DNA from: VXYL01 sp963665195
Lineage (GTDB): Bacteria; Pseudomonadota; Gammaproteobacteria; Pseudomonadales; Azotimanducaceae
Length of the DNA stretch: 64,000 nucleotides
Direction of reading: 5' to 3'
NCBI GenBank assembly: GCA_963665195.1
Contig: OY762070.1
Span: 2,480,001-2,544,000 of the forward strand
This document shows positions 8,462 through 16,991 of the stretch, one piece after another (position 1 is the first letter of the stretch; each line of letters opens with the position of its first letter). Both the position numbers and the translations under genes were made by a program. The notes under the pieces are model-generated. The model did not search any database and was not told where the DNA came from. It worked only from the letters and a program-made list of their open reading frames with translations.

Positions 8462-9816
8462 TGTTTCACCTCCTCTAGGATGTCCTTCAATGTTGGGAAC
8501 TCTGTCTTATCGGGTGCATAGAGACGCCAGTTGCGGGTCTCCGCGCGCAGCGCCTGAACGATCTTGGAGACATCCTCGATGTCTCTCGGCTCGCCGGAAG
8601 CCGACTCGGGCTTGACGAGTATCTTCTTCAATGCGGTTTGGGCCTCGAAGTCGTAGGCCTTATATAGCTGGACGGTGTGGTCGTCCTGCAAGAATTGGCT
8701 AGCGTGCTGGCCAAAGCGGTCCTCGAACTTGCGCCGAAACTGCAAAAGCCGATTGCCATCGCTGGCTACGCGCCACCCTATGTCGAAGCACTTGTAGAGG
8801 TCCCGGTTGAGAACGCGCGCCGCCAAGTTGGCAACGTGCTTGTTGCAGGACGACTGCAGCGACGTCAATGCAGTCCAGATCGTGGAGTCGTCAAGACTCA
8901 GATAGAGCGGCAATGAGGGATCGGTCGAAGTGAAGTAGCGCTGCAATGGATCACCGAGCAACTCTGCCTTTTGGGCGTTGCGCAGCAACTCGCCTAGCAT
9001 CATCTCCGCGGCGCGCGTGGTCTTGTGCATATACACCATGGTGTACATCCGCAGTCGAGCTTCAAGGTACTCTTCGCCGACCTGTACGCCTTTGTGGTTC
9101 AAGTAAAGACATGGGACCTGAGCGAGCTCGGTCTGCTGATCACCGGTCTCCGCTTCGACAGTGAGTTCCCCAACTTCCATGCAGTCGAACAACCAATCTC
9201 GGTCCACATGGGCGAACTGGACACCGGTCATGAGACGGTCTCGCTGGATGTAGTCCAACCGATCAGCGTCGAGTTGGCTTGAGACGACCGTTGCATAGAT
9301 GTCCTTCGGGAGGTCGTCGCGCAGGAGCGCAGCTAGGTCCCTCGGAAGCTGTGAATCAACACACCGCAGAACGCGGTTGATTTCCGTGTCGCCCTCAATG
9401 ATCGCGCGGCCCCAATCCTCGTGGCTCTTGGCGAGTTTCAGATCCTTGCAGACGGTCTCGAAGACGTGGCTGAAGGGCCCATGCCCAACGTCGTGCAGTA
9501 AGGCGCCGAGCAATGCTACCCGGGCTCGGTGGGCGTCGAACTGGCCCTCGTCGCGACGACTGCGGATCACCCCCATGATTCCCCGGGCCGTGTGGTAGGC
9601 ACCGACGCAGTGAGCGAAGCGACTGTGCGTCGCCCCCGGATAGACGAACTCGGAGAACCCTAGCTGCCGGATGCGCCGCAGGCGCTGAAACTCGGGCGTG
9701 TTGATGAGGTCCCACGCTATCCGGTCAGTCTCCCGGGCATGGGCATCGGTTCCGCCCCCGAACACAATCAGGCCGTACAGCGGATCGCGGAGGCGCTGAG
9801 ATTCAAAGCTGCCCAC
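8458..9816 (-). CDS. HD-domain phosphohydrolase, SAMHD1/YwfO-like predicted dNTPase
   Basis: A 452-residue protein of the HD superfamily. The metal-binding residues are visible: H64 and H69 in GATHSRFAHCVGAY, H108-D109 in LLHDVGHGPFSH, and a distal D in SQLDADRLDYIQRD. The N-terminal block DPLYGLI and FQRLRRIRQLG are typical of the SAMHD1-like dNTP triphosphohydrolases and of YwfO. Such enzymes hydrolyse dNTPs; relatives limit phage or virus replication by depleting nucleotides. The GTG at 9816 is chosen because AGGAAGGA lies 7 bases upstream, whereas the longer open frame to 9945 has no ribosome site. A LexA-box-like palindrome lies about 82 bases upstream. The gene is followed with 4-base overlap by the YwgA-like gene. 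Confidence 0.8.
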   Translation of the reverse strand: MGSFESQRLRDPLYGLIVFGGGTDAHARETDRIAWDLINTPEFQRLRRIRQLGFSEFVYPGATHSRFAHCVGAYHTARGIMGVIRSRRDEGQFDAHRARVALLGALLHDVGHGPFSHVFETVCKDLKLAKSHEDWGRAIIEGDTEINRVLRCVDSQLPRDLAALLRDDLPKDIYATVVSSQLDADRLDYIQRDRLMTGVQFAHVDRDWLFDCMEVGELTVEAETGDQQTELAQVPCLYLNHKGVQVGEEYLEARLRMYTMVYMHKTTRAAEMMLGELLRNAQKAELLGDPLQRYFTSTDPSLPLYLSLDDSTIWTALTSLQSSCNKHVANLAARVLNRDLYKCFDIGWRVASDGNRLLQFRRKFEDRFGQHASQFLQDDHTVQLYKAYDFEAQTALKKILVKPESASGEPRDIEDVSKIVQALRAETRNWRLYAPDKTEFPTLKDILEEVKQ

Positions 9817-9897
9817 GGCTCGTTCCTTCCTCTTGCCCGTCCTTGCGCACACACCGCATCGTCGTTCGCTGCCTACGGCACCATCCAAGCAGAACCA

Positions 9898-9913
9898 CTG
9901 TACATTACCACAG
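9898..9913. promoter_or_regulatory. LexA (SOS) box-like palindrome
   Basis: The sequence is CTGT, eight bases, ACAG, the core of the proteobacterial LexA operator. It lies in the 165-base gap upstream of the HD-domain gene and can be read as its operator. One such match is expected by chance in a window of this length, so position rather than sequence alone supports it. Confidence 0.4.
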
Positions 9914-9981
9914 TTGGACGCCGCAACACCCTCTGACGGTCGCAACGGTCGCTACGAGATCGCCCGACACTGGCACGCAAA

Positions 9982-10701
9982 TCAGTCCAGCGGTGCGCTG
10001 AATCCCCCAACCTCCTCGCAGATCCCTTCGGCGAAGGCGATGCAGCGGTGGTCGCGGTAGGGGGCGCTGACGGCTTGCAGGCCGATGGGGAGGCCGTCGC
10101 GCTCCGCGGGACCCGTCGGGAAGACCGTGCTCGGCAGGTAGGCGTTCACCACCATGCCGGCCCACAGTAGCTGCTGGAAGTACGGCTGCCGGGTCCCGTT
10201 CACCTCGAGCGTGCGGTCGCGGAAGGGGCGGTGGTCGTGGGGGAAGGCGGTGGTGGCCATCTGCGGGCAGACGAGGATGTCCCAGTCCTCGAAGAACCGC
10301 GCCCAGGCGCGGCGCAGCTTCTCGCGGCGGGTGTTGGTGCGGATCCACTCGCGGTGGCCCATCATCGCGGCGCGGGCCGTGACGGCGTCGCGGGAGAGGT
10401 CGCTTGGGTCCAGCCCATCGACCACTTGCTGCATGCGTTCCTCCGCTTCGGGCGTCATCGCGCCGCTCATCACGGCGTTCAGCAGCGTGGCGTAGTTGCG
10501 GTCCGCGGCGGCGAGGTCGAAGTCCGGGCGGGCATCGAACGAAACCGTGGCGCCGGTCTTCTCCAAGACCTCGCCCACCATCCGCACGCGGGCGGCGATC
10601 GCCTCGTCCACCGGCGCGAGTTCGTCCGTCGGCCAGAGCGCGACCCGCAGGTCCGCCAAGGAGTCGAAATCCGCGGCAGGCAGTTCCAGACGCCACGCCA
10701 A
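9982..10701. repeat. Right arm of ~720-bp direct repeat (amidase 3' half)
   Basis: The copy belonging to the intact amidase gene; see the left arm at 7147-7866. The repeated block ends inside the coding sequence just before AWRLELP. Confidence 0.9.
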
Positions 10702-11430
10702 CGCCTCGCGCGGCGCCGGACCGGCCATGATGTCGAGTGCGACGTGCAGGTCCGCCGCGCCCCGCGCCAATGGGCCGCAGACGGCGAGGTCGGCTTCCGG
10801 GATGCCTTCCACCAGTTCATGCCCCTGCATCGGGATCACCCCGTAGGTCGGCTTGTGCCCGAACACGCCGCAGAAATGCGCGGGATTGCGGATGGAGCCG
10901 CCGATGTCCGAACCGGCCTCAAGGCCGCAGAACCCGGCCGCCAATGCCGCCGCGCTGCCGCCGGAGGAGCCGCCGGGCGTGCGTTCGGTATTCCACGGAT
11001 TGCCCGTGGTGCCGTAGATGGGGTTGTAGCTCTGGAAGTCCGCGAGATCCACGGGCACGTTGGTCTTGCCGAGAAAGTGGGCACCGGCCTTGCGGAAGCG
11101 CTGCACGGCCAGGCCGTCGGCGCGGGCGACGTTGTCTCGGAACGCCTCGTTGCCCCAAGTGGTCGGCGTGTCTGCCAAGGCGTAGGATTCCTTGATCGTC
11201 ATCGGCAGGCCGTGCAGCGGGCCGAAGCGCTCGCCCCGCGCCAATGCCTCGTCAGCGCGGCGAGCGCATTCGCGAGCGTGCTCGAAAGTACGCACGATCA
11301 CGGCGTTGATGGGGCCGTCCAGACGCTCGATGCGGTCGATGTATAGGTCGGTGAGTTCCACGGAGCTCAACTCGCCGCTGGCGATCTTGGCAGCGAGCTC
11401 GAGGGCGGTGAGATGGGCGAGTTCGGTCAT
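9982..11430 (-). CDS. Amidase signature family hydrolase
   Basis: A 482-residue amidase with the full Ser-cisSer-Lys apparatus: K80 in PMTIKES, the Ser pair in GGSSGGS (residues 153-159), and the nucleophile S179 in GSDIGGSIRNP. Length is normal for the family, which hydrolyses amide bonds of small molecules or of glutamine in tRNA-dependent amidation. It is not GatA by context, as gatB and gatC are absent. It follows the nitronate monooxygenase gene by 9 bases in the same direction, so the two are likely one transcript in a small catabolic operon. The start is ATG 11430. Its 3' half is duplicated at 7147-7866. Confidence 0.9.
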   Translation of the reverse strand: MTELAHLTALELAAKIASGELSSVELTDLYIDRIERLDGPINAVIVRTFEHARECARRADEALARGERFGPLHGLPMTIKESYALADTPTTWGNEAFRDNVARADGLAVQRFRKAGAHFLGKTNVPVDLADFQSYNPIYGTTGNPWNTERTPGGSSGGSAAALAAGFCGLEAGSDIGGSIRNPAHFCGVFGHKPTYGVIPMQGHELVEGIPEADLAVCGPLARGAADLHVALDIMAGPAPREALAWRLELPAADFDSLADLRVALWPTDELAPVDEAIAARVRMVGEVLEKTGATVSFDARPDFDLAAADRNYATLLNAVMSGAMTPEAEERMQQVVDGLDPSDLSRDAVTARAAMMGHREWIRTNTRREKLRRAWARFFEDWDILVCPQMATTAFPHDHRPFRDRTLEVNGTRQPYFQQLLWAGMVVNAYLPSTVFPTGPAERDGLPIGLQAVSAPYRDHRCIAFAEGICEEVGGFSAPLD

Positions 11431-11439
11431 GGCTGGTCC

Positions 11440-12423
11440 CTATCCGGTCTTGAGGTAGCGATCGGCGAGGCTGCCGATCTCGGCGAAGAACTCCGCCCGC
11501 ACTTCGGCGATGATCTCGGCCACCGGGCGCACGGCGTCGATGCGTCCGCACACTTGGCCCGTGAGGGCGATGCTCGCCTCCATGTCGCCGCCGAAATAGA
11601 GCGCCATGGCGGTGCCGAACTCGGTCATGGCGTTGGTCTCGGTGTCGTATTCCAACCCGCTCGTCTTGGCTGTGCGCAACGCCCGCAGAGCCGGCGAGGC
11701 ATGGCGGTTGAGGAAGACGGTGTCCGTCTCCTTGGCATCGACGATGGCCTGCTTCCAGTTGGCGTGGACGGGCGACTCCAGCGCCGAGACCATGCGCGTG
11801 CCCATCTGCACCCCCTCCGCGCCGAGCGCGAAGGCTGCCGCCATGGAGCGGCCGTCGACGAAGCCGCCGGCGGCGATGATCGGCACGTCTGCTTGCGAGC
11901 GCACCAGCGGCAGCAGCACCATGCTGGCGACTTCGCGGGGATTCTTGAAGCCGCCGCCCTCGCCGCCTTCCACCACCAGGCCGTCCACGCCGCAGTCCAC
12001 GGCCTTCTTCGCTGCCGAAAGGCTCGGCACGACGTGGAACACCGTGAGGCCAGCGGACTTGAGCCGCTCCGTGTAGCGCTCCGGATTGCCGGCGGAGGTG
12101 GTGACGAACTGCACGCCCTGATCGATCACGAAATCGACGATGTTGGGGTCCCGCACGAACGCCTGGGCGATGTTCACGCCGAACGGCTTGTCCGTGAGTT
12201 CCCGCATCCGCACGATCTCGCCGCGCACGGCGTCGAGCTCCCCGGAAGAGGTCTCGATGATCCCCAGCGCCCCGGCATTGGAGACCGCCGACGCGAGGGC
12301 GGATCGGGCGATCCAGCCCATCGGCGCTTGGACGATGGGCGTCTCCACGCCCAGCAGGCGGGTGACGCGGTTGTCGAAAGTTCCGGATTCCGGCATGGGC
12401 AGATTCTCTCGAAGATAGGACAT
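11440..12423 (-). CDS. Nitronate monooxygenase-family FMN enzyme
   Basis: A 327-residue TIM-barrel protein of the 2-nitropropane dioxygenase/nitronate monooxygenase family. Markers are IVQAPMGWIA near the N-terminus, the conserved GG-rich FMN phosphate site in VVEGGEGGGF, and PIIAAGGFVDGRSMAAAFALGAEGVQMGTR. These FMN enzymes oxidise alkyl nitronates or reduce quinones; the substrate here is unknown. The ATG at 12423 is used, but MPESG at 12396 is an equally plausible start that matches the family N-terminus better. Divergent from the cupin gene and transcribed with the amidase. Confidence 0.85.
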   Translation of the reverse strand: MSYLRENLPMPESGTFDNRVTRLLGVETPIVQAPMGWIARSALASAVSNAGALGIIETSSGELDAVRGEIVRMRELTDKPFGVNIAQAFVRDPNIVDFVIDQGVQFVTTSAGNPERYTERLKSAGLTVFHVVPSLSAAKKAVDCGVDGLVVEGGEGGGFKNPREVASMVLLPLVRSQADVPIIAAGGFVDGRSMAAAFALGAEGVQMGTRMVSALESPVHANWKQAIVDAKETDTVFLNRHASPALRALRTAKTSGLEYDTETNAMTEFGTAMALYFGGDMEASIALTGQVCGRIDAVRPVAEIIAEVRAEFFAEIGSLADRYLKTG

Positions 12424-12498
12424 CTAGGCGAACTCAGGGCGCCCGCGCAGCCATCGTGTCTGCTACGCTCGCCAGCATCATTCTACGGGAGAAGCCCC

Positions 12499-13185
12499 AT
12501 GGCGGAACCGGCATTCGACACGCAAGCGGACGAAGTCCCCGAAGAGGAACGACAGACGGAAGCCGACAGCCGGCGCTACGTCTCCGACCGCGGCCCGTTC
12601 GCGATCTGGGAGAACCCGAAGCTCAAGCCCACCTTCCCGCCCGAGGCCATCGACGTGGAGCGCGCCGCCGACGGCTTCGAGTACGGCGAGCTGGCGGCGG
12701 AATACGGCGAGCAGCCCGTGCGCCGCAAGATCGGCGAGATGATCCAGTCCTACGGCCACGGCACCAGCACGACGCCGCTCTTCAGCCAGCCGGGACCGAA
12801 CGGCATGAGCCTGGTCCACGTCTGGTTCGGCCCCAACCTGCCGCTCTTCCGGCACAGCCACCCGCGCTACGGCGACTGCCTCTACTACGTGGTGGCCGGC
12901 GAGATCATGCTCGGCCGGCGGCGCTTGGGGCCCGGCTCCGGGTTCTTCGTTCCGAACGGCATGCCGTACAAGTACAAGGCCGGCCCGGCGGGCGTGGAAG
13001 TGCTCGAGTTCCGCGCTGGCGGCGGCGACGGCGAGGCGCCCGGCATGAAGCTCGACGAGCATTCGCTCGATGCCATCCAGCGCATCATCGACGGCGCCCG
13101 CGAGCAGCAGGACGGCTGGCAGCTGCCGGACAGCATCGGCGACACCGCGCTGCGGCAAGCAGAACTCGAAAGCGCGGAGGACTGA
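12499..13185 (+). CDS. Cupin-domain protein
   Basis: A 228-residue protein. The cupin fold is seen between about residues 95 and 175: FRHSHPRYGDCLYYVVAGEIMLG carries the His/Glu metal-site pattern of motif 1 and GPGSGFFVPNGMPYKYKAG fits motif 2. An acidic N-terminus precedes it. Cupins of this kind are metal-dependent dioxygenases, isomerases or ligand sensors; which one cannot be told. It starts at ATG 12499 behind GGGAGAAG and is followed after 6 bases by the VOC gene, with which it probably forms an operon divergent from the nitronate monooxygenase/amidase pair. Confidence 0.8.
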   Translation: MAEPAFDTQADEVPEEERQTEADSRRYVSDRGPFAIWENPKLKPTFPPEAIDVERAADGFEYGELAAEYGEQPVRRKIGEMIQSYGHGTSTTPLFSQPGPNGMSLVHVWFGPNLPLFRHSHPRYGDCLYYVVAGEIMLGRRRLGPGSGFFVPNGMPYKYKAGPAGVEVLEFRAGGGDGEAPGMKLDEHSLDAIQRIIDGAREQQDGWQLPDSIGDTALRQAELESAED

Positions 13186-13191
13186 CGCGCC

Positions 13192-13968
13192 ATGTGGCTG
13201 AGACTGCGGCAGATCGCCTTCGTGGCGGAGCAGCTCGCGCCGGTCGAGGCAGACCTCATCGACGTCCTCGGCGTGAAGGTCTGCTACAACGACCCGGGCG
13301 TCGGCGTCTTCGGCCTGCACAACGCGCTGTATCCGGTCGGCAACCAGTTCATCGAAGTGGTCGCGCCGAACGACCTCGCCGAGAACACGGCCGGCAAGCG
13401 CTACCTCGAACGCCGCGGCGGCGACGGCGGCTACATGGTCATCACCCAGTGCGACGACCAGGCGCCGCGGCGAGCGAAGTTCAAGGAGCTGGGGGTCCGC
13501 CTAGTGAGCGACCACGTCGGCCAGACGTTCGTCAACATGCAGATGCACCCGAAGGACACCGGCGGTTCGTTCTTCGAGATCGACCAGATGATCGGCCCCG
13601 GCGCCGACGCCCCCGATGGTCCGTGGCACCCGGCCGGACCGAACTGGCAAGCCGCCCGCACCGACCGCGTGACCGCGATCACGGCAGCGACCATGCAGTG
13701 CGACGACCCAGCAGCCGTCGCCGAGCGCTGGTCCGCCATCGCCGAGATACCCGCTCGCGACGCCGAAGACGGCAAGACGCTGTCCCTGGAGAACGCCCAA
13801 CTGCGCTTCGTACACTGCGCGGACGGCCGGCCGGAAGGGCTGTCGGAACTCGACATCGCAACCGCCGATCCGGGATCCGTGCTTGCGGCCGCGGCCCGGC
13901 GCGGCGTCCAGACGGGCGATGCGCAGGCGACCATCTGCGGAATGCGGCTCAATCTAGTAGAGGGCTAG
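13192..13968 (+). CDS. VOC (glyoxalase/dioxygenase) superfamily protein
   Basis: A 258-residue protein of the vicinal-oxygen-chelate superfamily. The N-terminal unit LRLRQIAFVAEQLAPVEADLIDVLG resembles the first beta-alpha-beta module, and FVNMQMHPKDTGGSFFEIDQM carries the G-S-F-F-E-I-D strand typical of the metal-binding end. A second, weaker module occupies the C-terminal half. Likely a glyoxalase-like or ring-cleavage-like enzyme acting on a small molecule in the same pathway as the upstream cupin; substrate unknown. Confidence 0.8.
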   Translation: MWLRLRQIAFVAEQLAPVEADLIDVLGVKVCYNDPGVGVFGLHNALYPVGNQFIEVVAPNDLAENTAGKRYLERRGGDGGYMVITQCDDQAPRRAKFKELGVRLVSDHVGQTFVNMQMHPKDTGGSFFEIDQMIGPGADAPDGPWHPAGPNWQAARTDRVTAITAATMQCDDPAAVAERWSAIAEIPARDAEDGKTLSLENAQLRFVHCADGRPEGLSELDIATADPGSVLAAAARRGVQTGDAQATICGMRLNLVEG

Positions 13969-14037
13969 CGGGCGAACTCCGCCTCTCCTGCCGCGGAGAG
14001 CGTTGGTGGACTGTGCTGTTACGCGAAGGAGTCGCCG

Positions 14038-15831
14038 GTGGCGGCAAAGATGGCGGACCTGATCGGAACCGATGGCCCGGCGGCCCGGGCAGTCGCAACG
14101 GACGCGGTGGCGATCGGGCGTGCGCTTGCGTCTTCGACCGTTGCCGAGGAGCGGCTTCCTTTGGCCCGTGCCATCGCGCGGGCTGCCACGCAGTGCTATT
14201 GGGACGCCGTCCCGGACACTCGCGCCGAGCGCTTCCCTCTTCGGTCGCTGCCGAAGGACGTCGAACTCGGCGACATGCCGCCGAGGTCTGCCAAGCTGGC
14301 GACGGTAGCTGGCGAGGCCGCCGCGAAACTGGATGCGCTGGAAGCGGGCTACCTGATCGGACTGCTCTACACGGGGATGATGCCGGACCGGCTCCGGGCT
14401 GCGCTCGGCGCCTACTACACCCCGCCAACGCTCTCTGCACGGCTTCTCGATCTGGCGACGGAGGCGGGTGTCGATTGGTCGGTCGCCCGGGTGCTGGATC
14501 CGTCATGCGGCGGCGGCGCTTTTCTCGCGCCACTCGCACTGAGGATGGCCACAAGCACTCGAGACGCCGATCCGGGCCTTGTTCTGGACAGCATCGAGCA
14601 ACGGCTGGTCGGCTTCGAGATCGATCCGTTCGCCGGCTGGATGGCACAGGTATTTCTCGACGCTGCCCTTGCGAGCCTGTGCGCCGCTGCCGGCCGACAG
14701 CTTGGGAGCCTGGTGCGAATCTGCGACAGTCTGGAACAGACGGCGGGCGAGGATTTCGACCTCGTAGTGGGCAACCCGCCGTACGGCCGCACAAAGCTTT
14801 CGCCACTGCTGCGACGGAAATTCGCCCGCAGCCTATTCGGCCATGCCAACCTTTACGGCGTCTTCACGGACCTGGCGTTGCGCTTCGTGCGCAAGGGCGG
14901 AGTCGTTGCCTTCGTGACGCCGACCAGCTTCCTCTCAGGAGAGTATTTCAAGGCACTGCGCGGCCTGCTGAGCCGGCAAGCTCCGCCGGCGAGCATCGAC
15001 TTCGTGGAGCGCCGCAAAGGCGTATTCGCGGATGTACTTCAGGAGACCTTGCTGGCGACGTACAAGCGCGGCGGCGACCAGCGTACCGGGAAAGTGCATT
15101 TCATCTCGCCAGCCGGGCACGGGTCGATCAAGGCGGTCACCGCCGGCTCGTTCCGGCTCCCTGCGAAGCCGGAGAGCCCCTGGCTGATGCCGCGCAACGA
15201 GAGCCATGCGCAACTGCTGAAACGAGTTGGGGCGCTCCCGCATCGGCTGGCGGATTGGGGCTACACGGTGAGCACAGGGCCTTTGGTGTGGAACAGGCAC
15301 AAGGCCGGGCTGCGCGACCGGCCTGGGAGGCGGCGGTATCCGCTTGTCTGGGCCGAGGCGGTACGCGCCGACGGCCGCTTCGCGTTCCGGGCCGAGAAGC
15401 GCAACCACCAGCCGTTCTTCGAGCCGCGCGAGGGGGAGCAGTGGGTGGTGACGGACTTGCCATGCGTTCTCGTGCAGCGGACTACGGCCAAGGAGCAGTG
15501 CCGACGCCTGATCGCAGCGGAACTGCCCGCGTCGTTCGTCGAGAAGCACGGCGCCGTCGTTGTGGAGAACCATTTGAACATGGTTAAGCCCCGCAACGGG
15601 GCACCGGAGGTGCCGCCGGCGGCACTCGCTGCGGTGCTGAACAGCGATCTCGTCGATCAGCTGTTCCGCTGCATCAACGGCAGCGTTGCGGTTTCCGCCT
15701 ACGAGCTCGGGGCGCTGCCGCTCCCCGCGGCGGAGACCATGCGCGAGATCGAGCAGCTCGTTGAGCACGCCGCCGACCGCGACCGGCTGGAGGCGGCGGT
15801 GGCCCGCGCTTACGGCTGCGAGGCGCCATGA
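14038..15831 (+). CDS. Type II N6-adenine DNA methyltransferase (BsuBI/PstI-type M subunit)
   Basis: A 597-residue gamma-class adenine methyltransferase. Motif X-like YYTPP is at 126-130, the AdoMet-binding motif I DPSCGGGAF at 154-162, the acidic end of motif II in GFEID around 192-196, and the catalytic motif IV NPPYG at 246-250. The C-terminal half should hold target recognition. It begins at GTG 14038, with GAAGGAG placed correctly upstream. The 3' end overlaps the restriction enzyme gene by 4 bases (ATGA), so modification is translated before restriction. It protects the sites cut by its partner; the recognition sequence cannot be read off. Confidence 0.9.
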   Translation: MAAKMADLIGTDGPAARAVATDAVAIGRALASSTVAEERLPLARAIARAATQCYWDAVPDTRAERFPLRSLPKDVELGDMPPRSAKLATVAGEAAAKLDALEAGYLIGLLYTGMMPDRLRAALGAYYTPPTLSARLLDLATEAGVDWSVARVLDPSCGGGAFLAPLALRMATSTRDADPGLVLDSIEQRLVGFEIDPFAGWMAQVFLDAALASLCAAAGRQLGSLVRICDSLEQTAGEDFDLVVGNPPYGRTKLSPLLRRKFARSLFGHANLYGVFTDLALRFVRKGGVVAFVTPTSFLSGEYFKALRGLLSRQAPPASIDFVERRKGVFADVLQETLLATYKRGGDQRTGKVHFISPAGHGSIKAVTAGSFRLPAKPESPWLMPRNESHAQLLKRVGALPHRLADWGYTVSTGPLVWNRHKAGLRDRPGRRRYPLVWAEAVRADGRFAFRAEKRNHQPFFEPREGEQWVVTDLPCVLVQRTTAKEQCRRLIAAELPASFVEKHGAVVVENHLNMVKPRNGAPEVPPAALAAVLNSDLVDQLFRCINGSVAVSAYELGALPLPAAETMREIEQLVEHAADRDRLEAAVARAYGCEAP

Positions 15832-16913
15832 TGGCTCTCCCGCGATTGCTGCCAGTAGCAGATGTGCGCGACCGACTGCAGGCGATCTTCCCGGAGGGCA
15901 CGCCGAACAGGAACTACGTCACCCGCGAGATGGCGGCCAAGACGGTGTTCGCCATGCTCTATATCGGCGCGGTGGAAGGCATGGAACGCTGGCTGCGGCC
16001 GGATCAAGTCACCCGCATGACGGATGCCCAGGCATCGCTGGTCGCCGGATCGGCGCGCGAACGTTGGCTGGCCGGGTCGATGCGCCCGGCTGCCGGGAAC
16101 ATCGAAGGCCGATGGTACGCCGCGAACACGCGGGAACCGATCCGCGACGAGACCTTGCGCGACGGACTTGTGCGGCTCGGCGCGGTCGGAGAACGTCAAG
16201 GTCTGGCGACCACGTCGCCGCAGCCACGCTACGCCATGGCGACATCGTTCGCTGCGCTGTTCGATCCGAAGCTGTCGGGGAGTACCCTCGCTCGGTTGAT
16301 CCGCGAGTGGCAAGCCGCGAATCTGTCGAGCAGCGCTTTGGCCAGGGTGGAGATTCTGCGACGCAGCGGGATCGAGCAGCAGGGGGAGGTCTTGGTGACC
16401 TTCCCGAGCGGCGACGCCCGGCGCATGGCGCCCGGCCCCAGTTCCGTGATCTCCAAGGCGGTCGTCGAGGAGTTCGCCGCACGGTTCCTGGAGCGGCCCG
16501 CCGTGATCTGGCTGAGCGAGAGCCGCAGCCACGTTGTCACCCGCGACGATGAGCTCGCCAAGGCCATTGGTCTCTTGATCGAGCCGGACCGCAACCTCCC
16601 CGACATCATCCTCGCGGATCTAGGTCCGGCGGAACCCCTCCTTGTCTTCGTCGAAGTCGTGGCTAGCGCTGGTCCCGTCAACGAGGCGCGGCGGCGCTCC
16701 TTGATGGCCATCGCCGCAGAGGCGGGATTCCACGAAGGCCAGGTGGCTTTCCTTTCCGCCTACGCCGATCGCGACGATTCGGCCTTCAAGCGCTCGGCGA
16801 GCGAACTCGCGTGGCGTTCCTTCGTGTGGTTCGCGTCCGAGCCGGAATACCTTGTCGCGCTGCACGGCCGCGGCGATCGCGCACGGTTGCGGCTGGTGGA
16901 TCTGATGCGGTGA
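15828..16913 (+). CDS. BsuBI/PstI-family type II restriction endonuclease
   Basis: A 361-residue protein matching the BsuBI/PstI restriction endonuclease family. The C-terminal catalytic region has LPDIILADLG (D259, D264) and VFVEVVASAGP (E276), the PD-(D/E)XK variant of this family, and an upstream Arg-rich helical domain. PstI relatives cut CTGCAG, but specificity within the family varies. Translationally coupled to the methyltransferase by a 4-base overlap. The pair sits between metabolic genes and is apart from the large defence island, so it may have arrived independently. Confidence 0.85.
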   Translation: MMALPRLLPVADVRDRLQAIFPEGTPNRNYVTREMAAKTVFAMLYIGAVEGMERWLRPDQVTRMTDAQASLVAGSARERWLAGSMRPAAGNIEGRWYAANTREPIRDETLRDGLVRLGAVGERQGLATTSPQPRYAMATSFAALFDPKLSGSTLARLIREWQAANLSSSALARVEILRRSGIEQQGEVLVTFPSGDARRMAPGPSSVISKAVVEEFAARFLERPAVIWLSESRSHVVTRDDELAKAIGLLIEPDRNLPDIILADLGPAEPLLVFVEVVASAGPVNEARRRSLMAIAAEAGFHEGQVAFLSAYADRDDSAFKRSASELAWRSFVWFASEPEYLVALHGRGDRARLRLVDLMR

Positions 16914-16991
16914 TCCGCAGTCGAGTGCAGCGACTTGGTCCGGAATCGCTCGCTGTTCCCTACGCAGGCTGCCCGGTGCTTTCGAGCCCCG

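Noticed and set aside
9982..11430. GatA subunit of the tRNA amidotransferase
   Set aside because: Right fold, but no gatB or gatC nearby and the gene is coupled to a nitronate monooxygenase; kept as a general amidase.
12456..15587. 1043-codon plus-strand frame over cupin, VOC and methyltransferase genes
   Set aside because: Arg-rich shadow in the wrong frame; three recognisable genes occupy the same DNA.
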